Origin: Clostridia bacterium
GTDB lineage: Bacteria > Bacillota > Clostridia > TANB77 > CAG-508
Assembly: GCA_029258515.1 (NCBI GenBank)
Contig: JARHYK010000032.1
Coordinates: forward strand, 1-64,000
DNA: 64,000 nt
Direction: 5' to 3'
The notes under the pieces: model-generated
Databases searched by the model: none
What the model saw: the letters and a program-made list of their open reading frames with translations, nothing else
What the model was told of the DNA's origin: nothing
Translations under genes and position numbers: made by a program
Part shown: one piece after another, positions 45,556-54,491 of the stretch
Position numbering within the stretch: position 1 is the first letter of the stretch
Layout of the letters: each line of letters opens with the position of its first letter

Positions 45556-46194
45556 ATGATAGAAAAATTTAGCATTTGGACTAAAAATTTAACATTAGCT
45601 ATTGTTGTGGTTTCAATAATTGAAATGTTAATACCAAATAATAAAACAAAAAAATACATAAAAGTAGTAATGGGAATATATATATTATTTAATATAATTT
45701 CTCCATTTTTAAGTCAAGATATCTCACTTGATGTGGGTAAAATCTTAGAGAGTACAAAAGTGGAAGCTTCGGCTACAGTTACAGAAAAAGTAGATCAAAC
45801 ATCAATGGATAACAAATTAAAAGAAATTTGCAAAGAAGAGATAGAAAAAGATATAAGCAAGAAAATAGAACAACTTGGATATGAAGTTAAATCATGCAAA
45901 GTAGAAATAGAAATTCAAACAATGAAAAAAATAGAAGGAACAAGCAAAATTAAAAAAATATATTTGGATGTTGAAAAAAAAGAAAATATAGATGTTAAAA
46001 AAGAAGAAAATATGGAAGATAAATTAATAAACGAAATAGACAAAATAAAAGAAATTCAAATAGGGGGAAAAAAAGAAGAAAGCAAAATTCAAGATAGTGA
46101 AACAAAGAAACTTACATTAGCAGATATTCAAAATATAAAAAAAATTTTAATAAAAGAATATGAGGTGAATGAAAAATGTTTAAAGATAAATTGA
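45556..46194 (+). CDS. spoIIIAF: Stage III sporulation protein AF
   Basis: A 212-residue protein with two N-terminal membrane helices (IWTKNLTLAIVVVSIIEMLIPN; YIKVVMGIYILFNIISPF) and a mother-cell-external ring-building-type domain rich in Lys/Glu. MLIPNNKTKKYIKVVMG is the family signature. Its 3' end overlaps spoIIIAG by 19 bases. Confidence 0.92.
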   Translation: MIEKFSIWTKNLTLAIVVVSIIEMLIPNNKTKKYIKVVMGIYILFNIISPFLSQDISLDVGKILESTKVEASATVTEKVDQTSMDNKLKEICKEEIEKDISKKIEQLGYEVKSCKVEIEIQTMKKIEGTSKIKKIYLDVEKKENIDVKKEENMEDKLINEIDKIKEIQIGGKKEESKIQDSETKKLTLADIQNIKKILIKEYEVNEKCLKIN

Positions 46195-46793
46195 ATAAAA
46201 TAATAAAAAGTGATGATGAGACAAATCAAAATAAAAAAATCGAGAATATAGTTTTTTTCATTGTTATTTTAATTATAACAATAATTTCTATAAATTTTAT
46301 CCTAAATGGTAAGAAGACAAATACTAAAAAGAAAGTTAATAATAGTGATAATAGTAAAGTATTAGCAAGTACCAATATGGAAGAAGATAAAGAAAATATA
46401 GAAGAAAAAGATAATTTGACTAAAAAACTTGAAAATATATTATCTAATATCCAAGGAGTAGGAGAGGTAAAAGTATTACTAAATTATTCTGAAACAAGTG
46501 AAGTTGTAGCAATGTACAATGAAAATTCTAAAAATAGTACAACTGAAGAAACAGATACAAATGGAGGAATACGAAAAATAACACAAAGTGATACACAAAA
46601 AGACATTATATATGAAGAACAAGGAGGCATTAAAAAGCCCATGACTAAAAAACTAATAAAGCCCAAAATTGAAGGTGCAATAATTACAGCTAAAGGAGCA
46701 GCTAATATAAATACTAAAACAAGTATAATTCAAGCAGTAGAAGCTGTAACAGGTCTAGTTACACATAAAATTCAAGTTTTTGAAATGAAATAG
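46176..46793 (+). CDS. spoIIIAG: Stage III sporulation protein AG
   Basis: A 205-residue protein with one membrane helix (about residues 25-45) and an intermembrane-space domain containing LENILSNIQGVGEVKVLLNYSE, EGAIITAKGAAN and IIQAVEAVTGLVTHKIQVFEM, the ring-building motif fold related to secretin/EscJ proteins. SpoIIIAG forms the large ring of the channel. GAGGTGA precedes the ATG. Confidence 0.94.
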   Translation: MFKDKLNKIIKSDDETNQNKKIENIVFFIVILIITIISINFILNGKKTNTKKKVNNSDNSKVLASTNMEEDKENIEEKDNLTKKLENILSNIQGVGEVKVLLNYSETSEVVAMYNENSKNSTTEETDTNGGIRKITQSDTQKDIIYEEQGGIKKPMTKKLIKPKIEGAIITAKGAANINTKTSIIQAVEAVTGLVTHKIQVFEMK

Positions 46794-46802
46794 GAGGTAA
46801 AT

Positions 46803-47408
46803 ATGAAATTTTTAAAGAAAAATCAAATTTTAATTTATGTAATTGCATTAATGCTTGTTGCAGCAGGATATTTAAATTATTCTGCAAGAGGAGGAAATAT
46901 GGATGACTTAATAAAAACAAGTACAGATGTAGAAGAATTGGCAAGTGCAAATAATATAGGAGATGCACAGTTAGTAAGCAATAATAATGTAACAGAAGAA
47001 AATCAAGTAGTAGAAGAAAATAAACAAGAAAATGAAACAATAGAAACAACGACTAAAACTACAGATGATTATTTTACAAAATCAAAACTAGAAAGAGAAA
47101 CAATGTATTCTCAGATGTTAGAAACATATGAAAAAGTATTAAATGGAATTAACTCATTAGAAACTCAAAAACAATCTGCTTCAGAAGAAATTAAAAAAAT
47201 AAATGATACTAAAAATAGTATTATGGTATGTGAAAATCTAATAGCTACAAAGGGATTTGAAAAAGCAATAATATTTGTAAATGGAGAAAGTGTAAGTGTA
47301 ATAATAGGAGTACAAGAAATAAAAGAACAAGAATTGGCACAACTTCAAAATATAATATCTCGAGAATTAAATGCAAAAATAGAAAATATACATATAGCTT
47401 TAAAATAA
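46803..47408 (+). CDS. spoIIIAH: Stage III sporulation protein AH
   Basis: A 201-residue protein with an N-terminal membrane helix (QILIYVIALMLVAAGYLNY), a long Glu/Asn-rich linker, then the ring-building motif domain (LERETMYSQMLETYEKVL; CENLIATKGFEKAIIFVNGESVSVII). SpoIIIAH bridges the intermembrane space to forespore SpoIIQ. It ends the spoIIIA operon and a terminator follows. Confidence 0.93.
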   Translation: MKFLKKNQILIYVIALMLVAAGYLNYSARGGNMDDLIKTSTDVEELASANNIGDAQLVSNNNVTEENQVVEENKQENETIETTTKTTDDYFTKSKLERETMYSQMLETYEKVLNGINSLETQKQSASEEIKKINDTKNSIMVCENLIATKGFEKAIIFVNGESVSVIIGVQEIKEQELAQLQNIISRELNAKIENIHIALK

Positions 47409-47427
47409 TAATTTAAGAACTTTTTAG

Positions 47428-47480
47428 AAATCTCACGAATGTAACTGCCAATTTCTTCATTTGTGAGATTTAATTTTTTT
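47428..47480 (+). terminator. Intrinsic terminator of the spoIIIA operon
   Basis: AAATCTCACGAATG pairs with CATTTGTGAGATTT (one G-U) across a 16-base loop, followed by a T-rich run. Confidence 0.88.
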
Positions 47481-47493
47481 ATTAAATTATTAA

Positions 47494-47607
47494 GAACATC
47501 TATTAGATGGTAGAAAAATTACTGATATGCATTTACCATTAACTCAAAAAATTGCGCTTAAAGCGGTACTTAAAAAATTAAAGGAACAACTATATATGAA
47601 ATGCTAA
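47494..47607 (+). pseudogene. Remnant of an unidentified gene
   Basis: Thirty-seven codons free of stops encode a coherent, non-low-complexity peptide (HLLDGRKITDMHLPLTQKI...VLKKLKEQ) that ends at TAA, but there is no start and a stop lies directly upstream. It looks like the 3' end of a longer gene. An AT-rich hairpin (47638-47677) follows. Family not recognised. Confidence 0.3.
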
Positions 47608-47637
47608 AAGAAAATAAATTAATTTAAAAATATAACA

Positions 47638-47677
47638 ATAAAACAACTATTTCATAATAATGAAGTAGTTGTTTTAT
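47638..47677 (+). terminator. AT-rich hairpin, possible terminator
   Basis: ATAAAACAACTA pairs with TAGTTGTTTTAT, with inner TTCAT/ATGAA pairing. There is no clear T run after the stem, so terminator function is uncertain. Confidence 0.45.
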
Positions 47678-47712
47678 GTAAAAAATACATTTAAAAATAA
47701 ATATAAAAAGGG

Positions 47713-47741
47713 TTGATTTTTATATAACTGTATAATATAAT
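47713..47741 (+). promoter_or_regulatory. Sigma-A promoter of the tRNA gene
   Basis: TTGATT (47713-47718), 17-base spacer, TATAAT (47736-47741), 11 bases before the tRNA. Confidence 0.75.
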
Positions 47742-47752
47742 AATTATAATGT

Positions 47753-47828
47753 GCCGGCGTAGCTCAGTTGGTAGAGCAGTTGTCTCGTAAACAGAAGGTC
47801 AGCAGTTCGATTCTGCTCGTCGGCTCCA
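47753..47828 (+). tRNA. tRNA-Thr (anticodon CGT)
   Basis: A 76-base cloverleaf with encoded CCA. The acceptor GCCGGCG pairs with CGTCGGC (one G-U), the D arm is GCTC/GAGC, the anticodon loop CTCGTAA gives anticodon CGT (codon ACG), and the T arm AGCAG-TTCGATT-CTGCT is perfect. The first anticodon-stem pair (27-43) is a G-A mismatch and the next is a G-U pair. ACG is rare in such AT-rich genomes, so this is a minor isoacceptor. Confidence 0.96.
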
Positions 47829-47919
47829 AATTTACATAGAATTGAATTATTTTTTATTTGACTAAAAAATCTGTTGTATAATAAATATATGAAATGATAA
47901 CCACAGAATAAGTTAGTTT

Positions 47920-47959
47920 ACACCACATTGCTTGGTAGAGCAATGTGGTGTATTTTTAT
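47920..47959 (+). terminator. Strong terminator downstream of tRNA-Thr
   Basis: ACACCACATTGCT pairs perfectly with AGCAATGTGGTGT across six bases, then ATTTTTATT. It probably ends the tRNA transcript. Confidence 0.9.
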
Positions 47960-48437
47960 TGCTTAAATTAGTCCACATTATGTATTAATACATGGCAAAG
48001 CTAAGTTTATAGTTATTTGATACCATAAATTGAATTATATAAAAGTGGACAATAAAATATCAAGGATTACAATGTTTATGGATAAGAAAGAATTACGAGA
48101 ATATGTTACAGAGCTAAATAAGATAGAAGAAATTATTAAAGATAATGAATTTTTTCCTCGAAAGAGGTTCCTTTTTTATAAAAAAGTAGTTTTTACTTAA
48201 TTTAATAATATATTTTATTTCTATTCCAAGTTGTTTGAATTTCATTTCAAGCAACTTTTTTACGATTCTAAACAATATTTTAATTAATGCAATTTATAAA
48301 TGGCATAATTAATTCTTTTTTTAGTATATATATATAGGACAACCGAAAAGTTCATAATAAGTTCATATTAATTTGGTATAATCCAGTAAATAAAAATTGC
48401 AAATATAATATATTTGTATAAAAAGAAAGGAGCAAAA
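47960..48437. other. Intergenic region with palindromes, a small ORF and a repeated hairpin
   Basis: A GTCCAC (47971) and its inverse GTGGAC (48045) flank 68 bases that contain a perfect 14-base palindrome (ATGTATTAATACAT, 47980-47993). A 42-codon ORF with ATG lies at 48072-48200. The CCTCGAAAGAGG hairpin recurs at 48156-48167. A direct repeat AAGTTCATA occurs at about 48348 and 48359, just before the MMPL gene. The picture is of gene erosion beside a tRNA; no integrase or attachment duplication is seen. Confidence 0.4.
48072..48200 (+). pseudogene. Short ORF, probably a gene fragment
   Basis: Forty-two codons from ATG encode a charged helical N-terminus (MDKKELREYVTELNKIEEII) and then run through the CCTCGAAAGAGG hairpin before a stop. 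No good ribosome site is present. It may be the start of a gene truncated by a terminator-like insertion. Not identified. Confidence 0.3.
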
Positions 48438-50507
48438 ATGCAAAAATTTGGAGAATTTATATGTAAACACAAAAGAATAATTTTAATCATAATGTTGCTA
48501 CTTTTAATTCCATCAATATTAGGAATGAAAGCAACAAAAATAAATTATGATATATTGGTATATTTACCAGAGGATGTAGAAACAGTACAAGGGGAAAAAA
48601 TATTATCCCAAGAATTTAATATGGGGGCATTTTCAATAATACTATTAGACAATATGGAAACAAAGGATATAGCAAAACTAGAAAATAAAATAAGAGATGT
48701 AGATAATGTAGAAAAAGTATTAGGAGTAGGAGATATATTAGGGTCTAATATACCAGTAGAAATGTTACCAAAAGAAATAAAAGACAATATATATAAAGAT
48801 AATATGACAATAATGCTTGTAACATTTAAAGATGCAATTTCTTCTGATAAAACAATGGAAACGGTAGAGCATTTAAGAAATATAACAAGCGAACAATGTA
48901 AGATAAGTGGAATGACAGCAACATTATTAGATACAAGAGATTTATCAAATTCAGAAATAGCAATATATGTATTGATTGCAGTAATTTTATGTTTAATAAT
49001 ATTAGAAATAGCATTAGATTCATATTTTGCACCATTAATACTTTTAGCAAGTATAGGAATATCAATATTATATAATATGGGTACAAATGTATTTTTAGGA
49101 GAAATATCATATATAACAAAAGCAATAAGTGCAGTTTTACAACTAGGGGTAACAATGGATTTTGCAATATTTTTATATCATAGCTATAGACAAGAATTAG
49201 AAAAAACAAGTGATATAAATGAGGCAATGAGTAAAGCCATATCAAAAACATTTACATCAGTATTAGGAAGCTCATTAACAACAATAGCAGGATTTTTAGC
49301 ATTATGTAGTATGAACTTAACACTAGGAAAAGATATTGGTATAGTAATGGCAAAAGGAGTATTATTTGGAGTAATAAGTGTTATAACAATATTACCAAGT
49401 TTAATACTTGCATTTAATAAACTAATTGAAAAAACACAACATAAAGTAATACTACCTAAATTTACAAAAATAAAAAACTTTAATATAAAGCATTACAAAT
49501 TATTAATAATAATATTTATAATAATATTCCCAATAGCCTTATATGGATATAATAGAACAGAAGTTTACTATAAACTAGATAAATCTTTACCAAAAACTTT
49601 AGAGAGTGTTTCAGCAAATAATATTTTAGAAGAAAAGTTTGGTTTAGTATCACAAGAGATGGTCTTAATTGATAAAAATATAGAAAATAGTAAAATAAAT
49701 CAAATGATAGAAGAAATTGAAAAACTAGAAGGAATAGATTTAACATTAAGTTATTCAAAACTATCAGATTTAGGAATACCAGAAGAAATACTACCTAAGG
49801 AATTAACTCAAGTGTTTAAAGGGGATAAACATCAATTAATATTAATAAATTCAAAATATCAAATAGCAACAAATGAATTGAATGATCAGATTGGAAAAAT
49901 AAATGAAATAGTTAAAAGGTATGATGATAATGCAATAGTAGTTGGAGAAGGACCACTAATGAAAGATTTAGTAGAAATAAGTAATCATGATTTTAATAGT
50001 GTAAATACCGCTTCTATAGCAGTAATATTTATACTAATGATATTTGTACTAAAATCATTAGCGTTACCAGTAATTCTAATATGCATAATAGAAGTTGCAA
50101 TATTTATAAATATGGGAATACCATATTATACAAATACAATAATACCATTTATAGCCTCTATAGTTATAGGAACAATTCAGTTAGGAGCAACAATAGACTA
50201 TGCAATACTAATTACAACAAAATATATTCAAAATAGAAAAGAAGGAAAAGATAAAAAAGAAGCAGTAGATGAAGCGTTAGGAACATCAATAAGTTCAATA
50301 TTAGTAAGTGGATTATGTTTTTTCGGAGCAACATTTGGAGTAGGAGCATATTCAAAAATAGAAATGATAGGTTCATTATGTACTCTAATGTCTAGAGGAG
50401 CAATAATAAGTGTTATAACGGTAATAATGATATTACCAGCGTTCTTATTAGCATTTGATAAGCTAATATGTAAAACAACAATGAAAATGAATAAGTTAAA
50501 AAATTAA
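48438..50507 (+). CDS. MMPL/RND-family membrane exporter
   Basis: A 689-residue RND-type protein of two similar halves, each with one helix, an extracytoplasmic domain and a five-helix bundle. Typical MMPL text is visible: MDFAIFLYHSYRQELEK in the first half and TIDYAILITTKYIQNRKEGKDKKEAVDEALGTSISSI in the second, where Asp residues in the helices carry protons. The ATG at 48438 follows AAAGGAG; an upstream in-frame ATG (48414) lacks one. Substrate unknown; lipids or surface-stress molecules are likely. The secreted repeat protein follows 24 bases later. Confidence 0.9.
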   Translation: MQKFGEFICKHKRIILIIMLLLLIPSILGMKATKINYDILVYLPEDVETVQGEKILSQEFNMGAFSIILLDNMETKDIAKLENKIRDVDNVEKVLGVGDILGSNIPVEMLPKEIKDNIYKDNMTIMLVTFKDAISSDKTMETVEHLRNITSEQCKISGMTATLLDTRDLSNSEIAIYVLIAVILCLIILEIALDSYFAPLILLASIGISILYNMGTNVFLGEISYITKAISAVLQLGVTMDFAIFLYHSYRQELEKTSDINEAMSKAISKTFTSVLGSSLTTIAGFLALCSMNLTLGKDIGIVMAKGVLFGVISVITILPSLILAFNKLIEKTQHKVILPKFTKIKNFNIKHYKLLIIIFIIIFPIALYGYNRTEVYYKLDKSLPKTLESVSANNILEEKFGLVSQEMVLIDKNIENSKINQMIEEIEKLEGIDLTLSYSKLSDLGIPEEILPKELTQVFKGDKHQLILINSKYQIATNELNDQIGKINEIVKRYDDNAIVVGEGPLMKDLVEISNHDFNSVNTASIAVIFILMIFVLKSLALPVILICIIEVAIFINMGIPYYTNTIIPFIASIVIGTIQLGATIDYAILITTKYIQNRKEGKDKKEAVDEALGTSISSILVSGLCFFGATFGVGAYSKIEMIGSLCTLMSRGAIISVITVIMILPAFLLAFDKLICKTTMKMNKLKN

Positions 50508-50531
50508 AAAATAAAGAAGGAGAGAAGAAAA

Positions 50532-52508
50532 ATGGAAAATAAAAAAATATCTCAATTAATAGCATCAACTTTGCTATTTACAACATCAATATATGCAACT
50601 CCAGTATTGGCGTATACTAAAGATGAAACTGTATATTCAAAAAAAGATAAAACAATAGTAAGTACACATATAAAAAATAGTGAAAATGAAGAAATATTAA
50701 AAGATATTACAAACTTATTAAATATAAAAAGTACAGATGAGAATAAAACTTTTGAACAACAAGAAAATTTACTAACATGGAATACAAATAAAGAAGATAT
50801 ATATTATCAAGGAGAAACTAACAAAGAATTGCCAATAAAATTAAAGATAAAATATGAATTAAATGGAAAAGAAGTTGAAGCAAAGGATATTGTTGGCAAA
50901 AGTGGAAAAGTAAAAGTGACTTTAGTATATGAAAACAAAGATGAACACATAGTAGATATAAATGGTAAAAAACAAAAAATATATACACCATTTGTGGTAG
51001 TAGCAGGAACAATAATAAATAATGAAAAAAATAAAAATATAGATATAACAAATGGTAAAATAGTAGATGATGGAACAAAAACTATTGTTTTAGGAATGGC
51101 ATTACCAGGCTTACAAGAAAGTTTAGATGTTTCAGCAAGCAAATTAGAGATACCAAACAAAATAGAAATTACAATGGATGCTACAGATTTTGAAATGAAT
51201 AGTATAATATCATATATAACACCTAAAGTAATAGAAAAAGATGACAATAAAATATTTGATGAGATGGAAAAAATATATAATAAAGTAAATATATTGTCTA
51301 GTTCAAGTAAACAAATAGAAGAAGGGGCAACTAAATTAAAAGAAGGTACTAGTGAATATAAAGGAAAAATGCAAGAATTTGAAACAGCAATGGGAAAAAT
51401 AACAGAAGGAATGACAGCTGCAAATACAAATTATGCTAAAATAAATGATGGTATAAATACATTAAATACTAACACAGGAAAGCTAAATTCAGGAGCAAAA
51501 CAAGTAGTAGGTGGAATAAATCAAATTGAAGAAAAATTAAATGTAGTAAATAAAACTTTAGAAGAATTATTACAAGGTAATAAAAATTTGGAGATGGGTG
51601 AAAATAAAGTATTAGCTGGAATAGATGAAATAATAGCTACTATAAACAAATTACCAGTAACAAATAATAAAGATAAAATAGCAAACTTAGAAGCATTAGT
51701 AGCAACTAATAATACTACAATAACATCACTAGAAACATTAAATAAAGGTTTAGAAAGCAAATTAAAAGTAGAAACAAATGAAGTAGAAAAAGCAAATCTA
51801 AAAACACAAATTGCAACTAATAAAAAAATGATAGCTTTGTTACAAGCAAATGTTAAAGCACAAAAAGAAACAATAGCTACATTAAAAGCTACAGATAGTA
51901 GTAAAATAAAAGAATTAAAAGTAGCTTTAGAACAAGTTAAAGCAGGAATAACTACAATTAATGCTGGAACAAATAAAGTGACTACAGGAATAGCAGCTTT
52001 GAAAAATGGAACAACAGTATTAGAAACAAAAACAGGAGAATTATCAAAAGGTGCAACTACTTTATATCAAGGAACAAACCAATTAAATCAAGGTGTAGGT
52101 ACATTAAAAAGTGGTTCAAATAAAATGCAAGAAGGATTAGTGTCATTAGATAATAATGGAGCAAAAATTCTAGAAGCAAATTCTAAATTAACAAAAGGTG
52201 CAATTACATTAGATGAAGGAACAGAAAAATTACAAACAGGAATAAAAACTTTTAACAATGAAGGAATAGAAAAAATATGTAACTTTATAAACCATGATGT
52301 AAAAAATGTAACAGATAAACTAGAAAAATTAGAGGAATTATCACGAGAGTATAATAATTTCACAATGCTAGAAAAAGGAGCAAATGGAAACGTAAAATTT
52401 ATAGAAATAGTAGAAGCTTTAAAAAGAGAAGAAAAACAAGAAGATGAAAAAGAAAAAATGATAATAACTAACAAAGAGGAAAAAGAAGAAAATACAACTC
52501 AAAATTAG
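50532..52508 (+). CDS. Secreted LxxG heptad-repeat protein (YhgE/Pip-like), MMPL partner
   Basis: A 658-residue protein with a signal peptide (residues 1-27, TPVLAYT) and a beta-rich N-terminal domain to about residue 240. A long helical region follows with repeated x3-L-x2-G heptads (for example TKLKEGTSEYK, TTLYQGTNQLNQGVGTLKSGSNKM), split by a Lys-rich coiled coil at about 385-470. The end is charged and has no membrane segment, unlike full YhgE proteins. It is presumably extracytoplasmic and works with the MMPL pump as an elongated adaptor. A terminator follows. Confidence 0.82.
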   Translation: MENKKISQLIASTLLFTTSIYATPVLAYTKDETVYSKKDKTIVSTHIKNSENEEILKDITNLLNIKSTDENKTFEQQENLLTWNTNKEDIYYQGETNKELPIKLKIKYELNGKEVEAKDIVGKSGKVKVTLVYENKDEHIVDINGKKQKIYTPFVVVAGTIINNEKNKNIDITNGKIVDDGTKTIVLGMALPGLQESLDVSASKLEIPNKIEITMDATDFEMNSIISYITPKVIEKDDNKIFDEMEKIYNKVNILSSSSKQIEEGATKLKEGTSEYKGKMQEFETAMGKITEGMTAANTNYAKINDGINTLNTNTGKLNSGAKQVVGGINQIEEKLNVVNKTLEELLQGNKNLEMGENKVLAGIDEIIATINKLPVTNNKDKIANLEALVATNNTTITSLETLNKGLESKLKVETNEVEKANLKTQIATNKKMIALLQANVKAQKETIATLKATDSSKIKELKVALEQVKAGITTINAGTNKVTTGIAALKNGTTVLETKTGELSKGATTLYQGTNQLNQGVGTLKSGSNKMQEGLVSLDNNGAKILEANSKLTKGAITLDEGTEKLQTGIKTFNNEGIEKICNFINHDVKNVTDKLEKLEELSREYNNFTMLEKGANGNVKFIEIVEALKREEKQEDEKEKMIITNKEEKEENTTQN

Positions 52509-52514
52509 CTAATC

Positions 52515-52562
52515 AAAATAAGTATATAGATTTTAACGTAAGTTTTTCTATATACTTATTTT
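52515..52562 (+). terminator. Intrinsic terminator of the MMPL operon
   Basis: AAAATAAGTATATAGA pairs perfectly with TCTATATACTTATTTT across a 16-base loop. Confidence 0.85.
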
Positions 52563-52569
52563 AATACCA

Positions 52570-52598
52570 TTGAAAAAAATTTTTCTTTTATATATAAT
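52570..52598 (+). promoter_or_regulatory. Sigma-A promoter of the first two-component operon
   Basis: TTGAAA (52570-52575), 17-base spacer, TATAAT (52593-52598), 45 bases before the response regulator. Confidence 0.75.
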
Positions 52599-52642
52599 AT
52601 AGCTAGTTAGTAAAATATACAAACATCAAAAAGGAGATAAAA

Positions 52643-53314
52643 ATGTTTAATATATTGGTAGTAGAAGATGATAAAAATTTAAAAAAATTAATGGTAACAT
52701 ATTTAAAGAAAAATGGATATAACACATATGAAGCAACAGATGGAAAAATAGCATTAGACATTTTAGATAAAAGTTATATAGATTTAATAATAAGTGATGT
52801 AATGATGCCTAATATAGATGGATATGAATTGATAAAAGAATTAAGACAAGCAAAATATGAAATACCAATAATGTTAGTTACAGCTAAAGGTGAGATAGCA
52901 GATAAAAAAACAGGATTTCTTTTAGGTGCAGATGACTATATGGTAAAACCAATAAATATGGAAGAAATGTTATTAAGAGTAAAAGTTTTATTAAAAAGAG
53001 TACAAAGTACTAATGAAAAGAAAATAAAAATAGGAAATATAATACTAGATTATAAACAGTTAAGTGTATCAAAAAAAGATAAGATATATAATTTGGCACA
53101 AAAAGAATTTTATTTGCTATATAAGCTATTAAGTACACCAAACACAATATTTACAAGACAAGAATTGATAGAAGAAATATGGGGCCTAGAAAGTGATTCA
53201 GATTATAGAACAATAGATGTTCATATTAAAAGAATACGTGAAAAGATGAGTGATATAGAAGAATTTGAAATAGTTACAGTTAGAGGAATTGGATATAAAG
53301 CAATAATTAAATAA
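52643..53314 (+). CDS. OmpR/PhoB-family response regulator
   Basis: A 223-residue regulator. The receiver domain has the acidic pair EDD (residues 8-10), phospho-acceptor Asp52 (IISDVMMPNIDGYE), VTAKGE and the switch Lys in GADDYMVKP. The C-terminal winged helix has LAQKEFYLLYKLLSTPNTIFTRQELIEEIWG and RTIDVHIKRIREKM. It pairs with the kinase 14 bases downstream. The adjacent MMPL operon is a candidate target. Confidence 0.95.
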   Translation: MFNILVVEDDKNLKKLMVTYLKKNGYNTYEATDGKIALDILDKSYIDLIISDVMMPNIDGYELIKELRQAKYEIPIMLVTAKGEIADKKTGFLLGADDYMVKPINMEEMLLRVKVLLKRVQSTNEKKIKIGNIILDYKQLSVSKKDKIYNLAQKEFYLLYKLLSTPNTIFTRQELIEEIWGLESDSDYRTIDVHIKRIREKMSDIEEFEIVTVRGIGYKAIIK

Positions 53315-53328
53315 AAAGGGGAAAAATA

Positions 53329-54432
53329 ATGAATAAGAAAAGTATAAAAAGAAAATCAATACAAAAAGAGCTAATAATAGAATTTATAATAACGATTATT
53401 TTAGTTTTAATTTTCTCTATTTTGGGTTTTTATATTTTTGTGCATAATGAAGCAGAAAAAATTATAGAAATAAATATAACTAAACAAGAAGAATTGAAAC
53501 AACTAATAGCAATAATAAGAAGGGGAACATTAATTATATTCTTGAATTCAATAGTAATAAGTACAGTAATTATAAAAATAGGAAGTAAAAAAATATTAGA
53601 ACCACTTGAAAAAACAATAAAGGCAACAAAAAAAGTAGCGTCAGGAGATTTTGGCGTGAGGTTAGAAACAAAAAGAACTGATGAAACAGAGGAATTTGTT
53701 GAAAATTTTAATTATATGGTTAAAGAGTTAGGAAAAACTGAACTTTTGCAAAAAGACTTTATAGATAATGTATCTCACGAAATAAAAACACCAATAAGTT
53801 CAATACAAGGGTTTGCAAAATTATTAGATGATGATGATTTGAGTAAGGAAGAAAGGAAAGAATACATTGAAATAATAATAGAGGAATCTGATAGACTTCT
53901 TAAATTATCTAATAATACTTTGAAACTAGCCAAATTGCAAAACCAAGATAAGATAATAAAAAAAGATAATGTAAATATAACAGAACAAATAAGAAAAGTA
54001 TTGGCAGTATTAGAACCTAAGTGGAGAGAAAAAAACTTAAAGATAAACATAAGTTTAGTTAATATCTTTTTTGAAGGAGATGAAGATTTATTATTTCAAG
54101 TTTGGATGAATTTAATTGACAATGCAATTAAATTTTCAAATGAAAATGGTAAAATAGATGTAATAATAGAACAAAAAAATAAAGAAATAGAAATTAAAAT
54201 AAAAGATAATGGAATTGGAATGGAACAAGATGAAATAGAAAAAATATATAGTAGATTTTATCAAGTAGATAAATCTCATTCTGGAGAGGGAAGCGGTTTA
54301 GGTTTAGCGATAGTTAAAAGAATAATTGAATTATCAAATGGAAAAATTGAAATAAACTCTCAAAAAAATAAAGGAACTAAGATAACTATAACTTTGCCAA
54401 TGAAAGAAAAAGAAGATAAAATAGTAATATAA
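53329..54432 (+). CDS. Sensor histidine kinase
   Basis: A 367-residue membrane kinase with two helices (about residues 16-38 and 66-83) enclosing only a ~27-residue extracellular loop, then a HAMP domain. The H-box has His150 (FIDNVSHEIKTPISSIQGFAKLL). N box NLIDNAIKFS, G1 DNGIGM, F box and G2 GEGSGLGLAIVKRI are intact. The tiny sensor loop suggests membrane-state or partner-protein sensing. A terminator shared with the converging gene follows. Confidence 0.95.
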   Translation: MNKKSIKRKSIQKELIIEFIITIILVLIFSILGFYIFVHNEAEKIIEINITKQEELKQLIAIIRRGTLIIFLNSIVISTVIIKIGSKKILEPLEKTIKATKKVASGDFGVRLETKRTDETEEFVENFNYMVKELGKTELLQKDFIDNVSHEIKTPISSIQGFAKLLDDDDLSKEERKEYIEIIIEESDRLLKLSNNTLKLAKLQNQDKIIKKDNVNITEQIRKVLAVLEPKWREKNLKINISLVNIFFEGDEDLLFQVWMNLIDNAIKFSNENGKIDVIIEQKNKEIEIKIKDNGIGMEQDEIEKIYSRFYQVDKSHSGEGSGLGLAIVKRIIELSNGKIEINSQKNKGTKITITLPMKEKEDKIVI

Positions 54433-54480
54433 AAAGGTGTTCTTCTTAGAAGTAAAAAACTTCTAGGAAGAACACCTTTA
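54433..54480. terminator. Bidirectional terminator
   Basis: AAAGGTGTTCTTC...TAGAAG pairs with CTTCTA...GAAGAACACCTTT around a TAAAAAA loop. It lies between converging genes and can stop both. Confidence 0.85.
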
Positions 54481-54491
54481 AACTTTTATAA

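Noticed and set aside
47960-48060. Small transposon (MITE) bounded by GTCCAC/GTGGAC
   Set aside because: The inverted arms are only six bases and no target-site duplication is visible; chance cannot be excluded.
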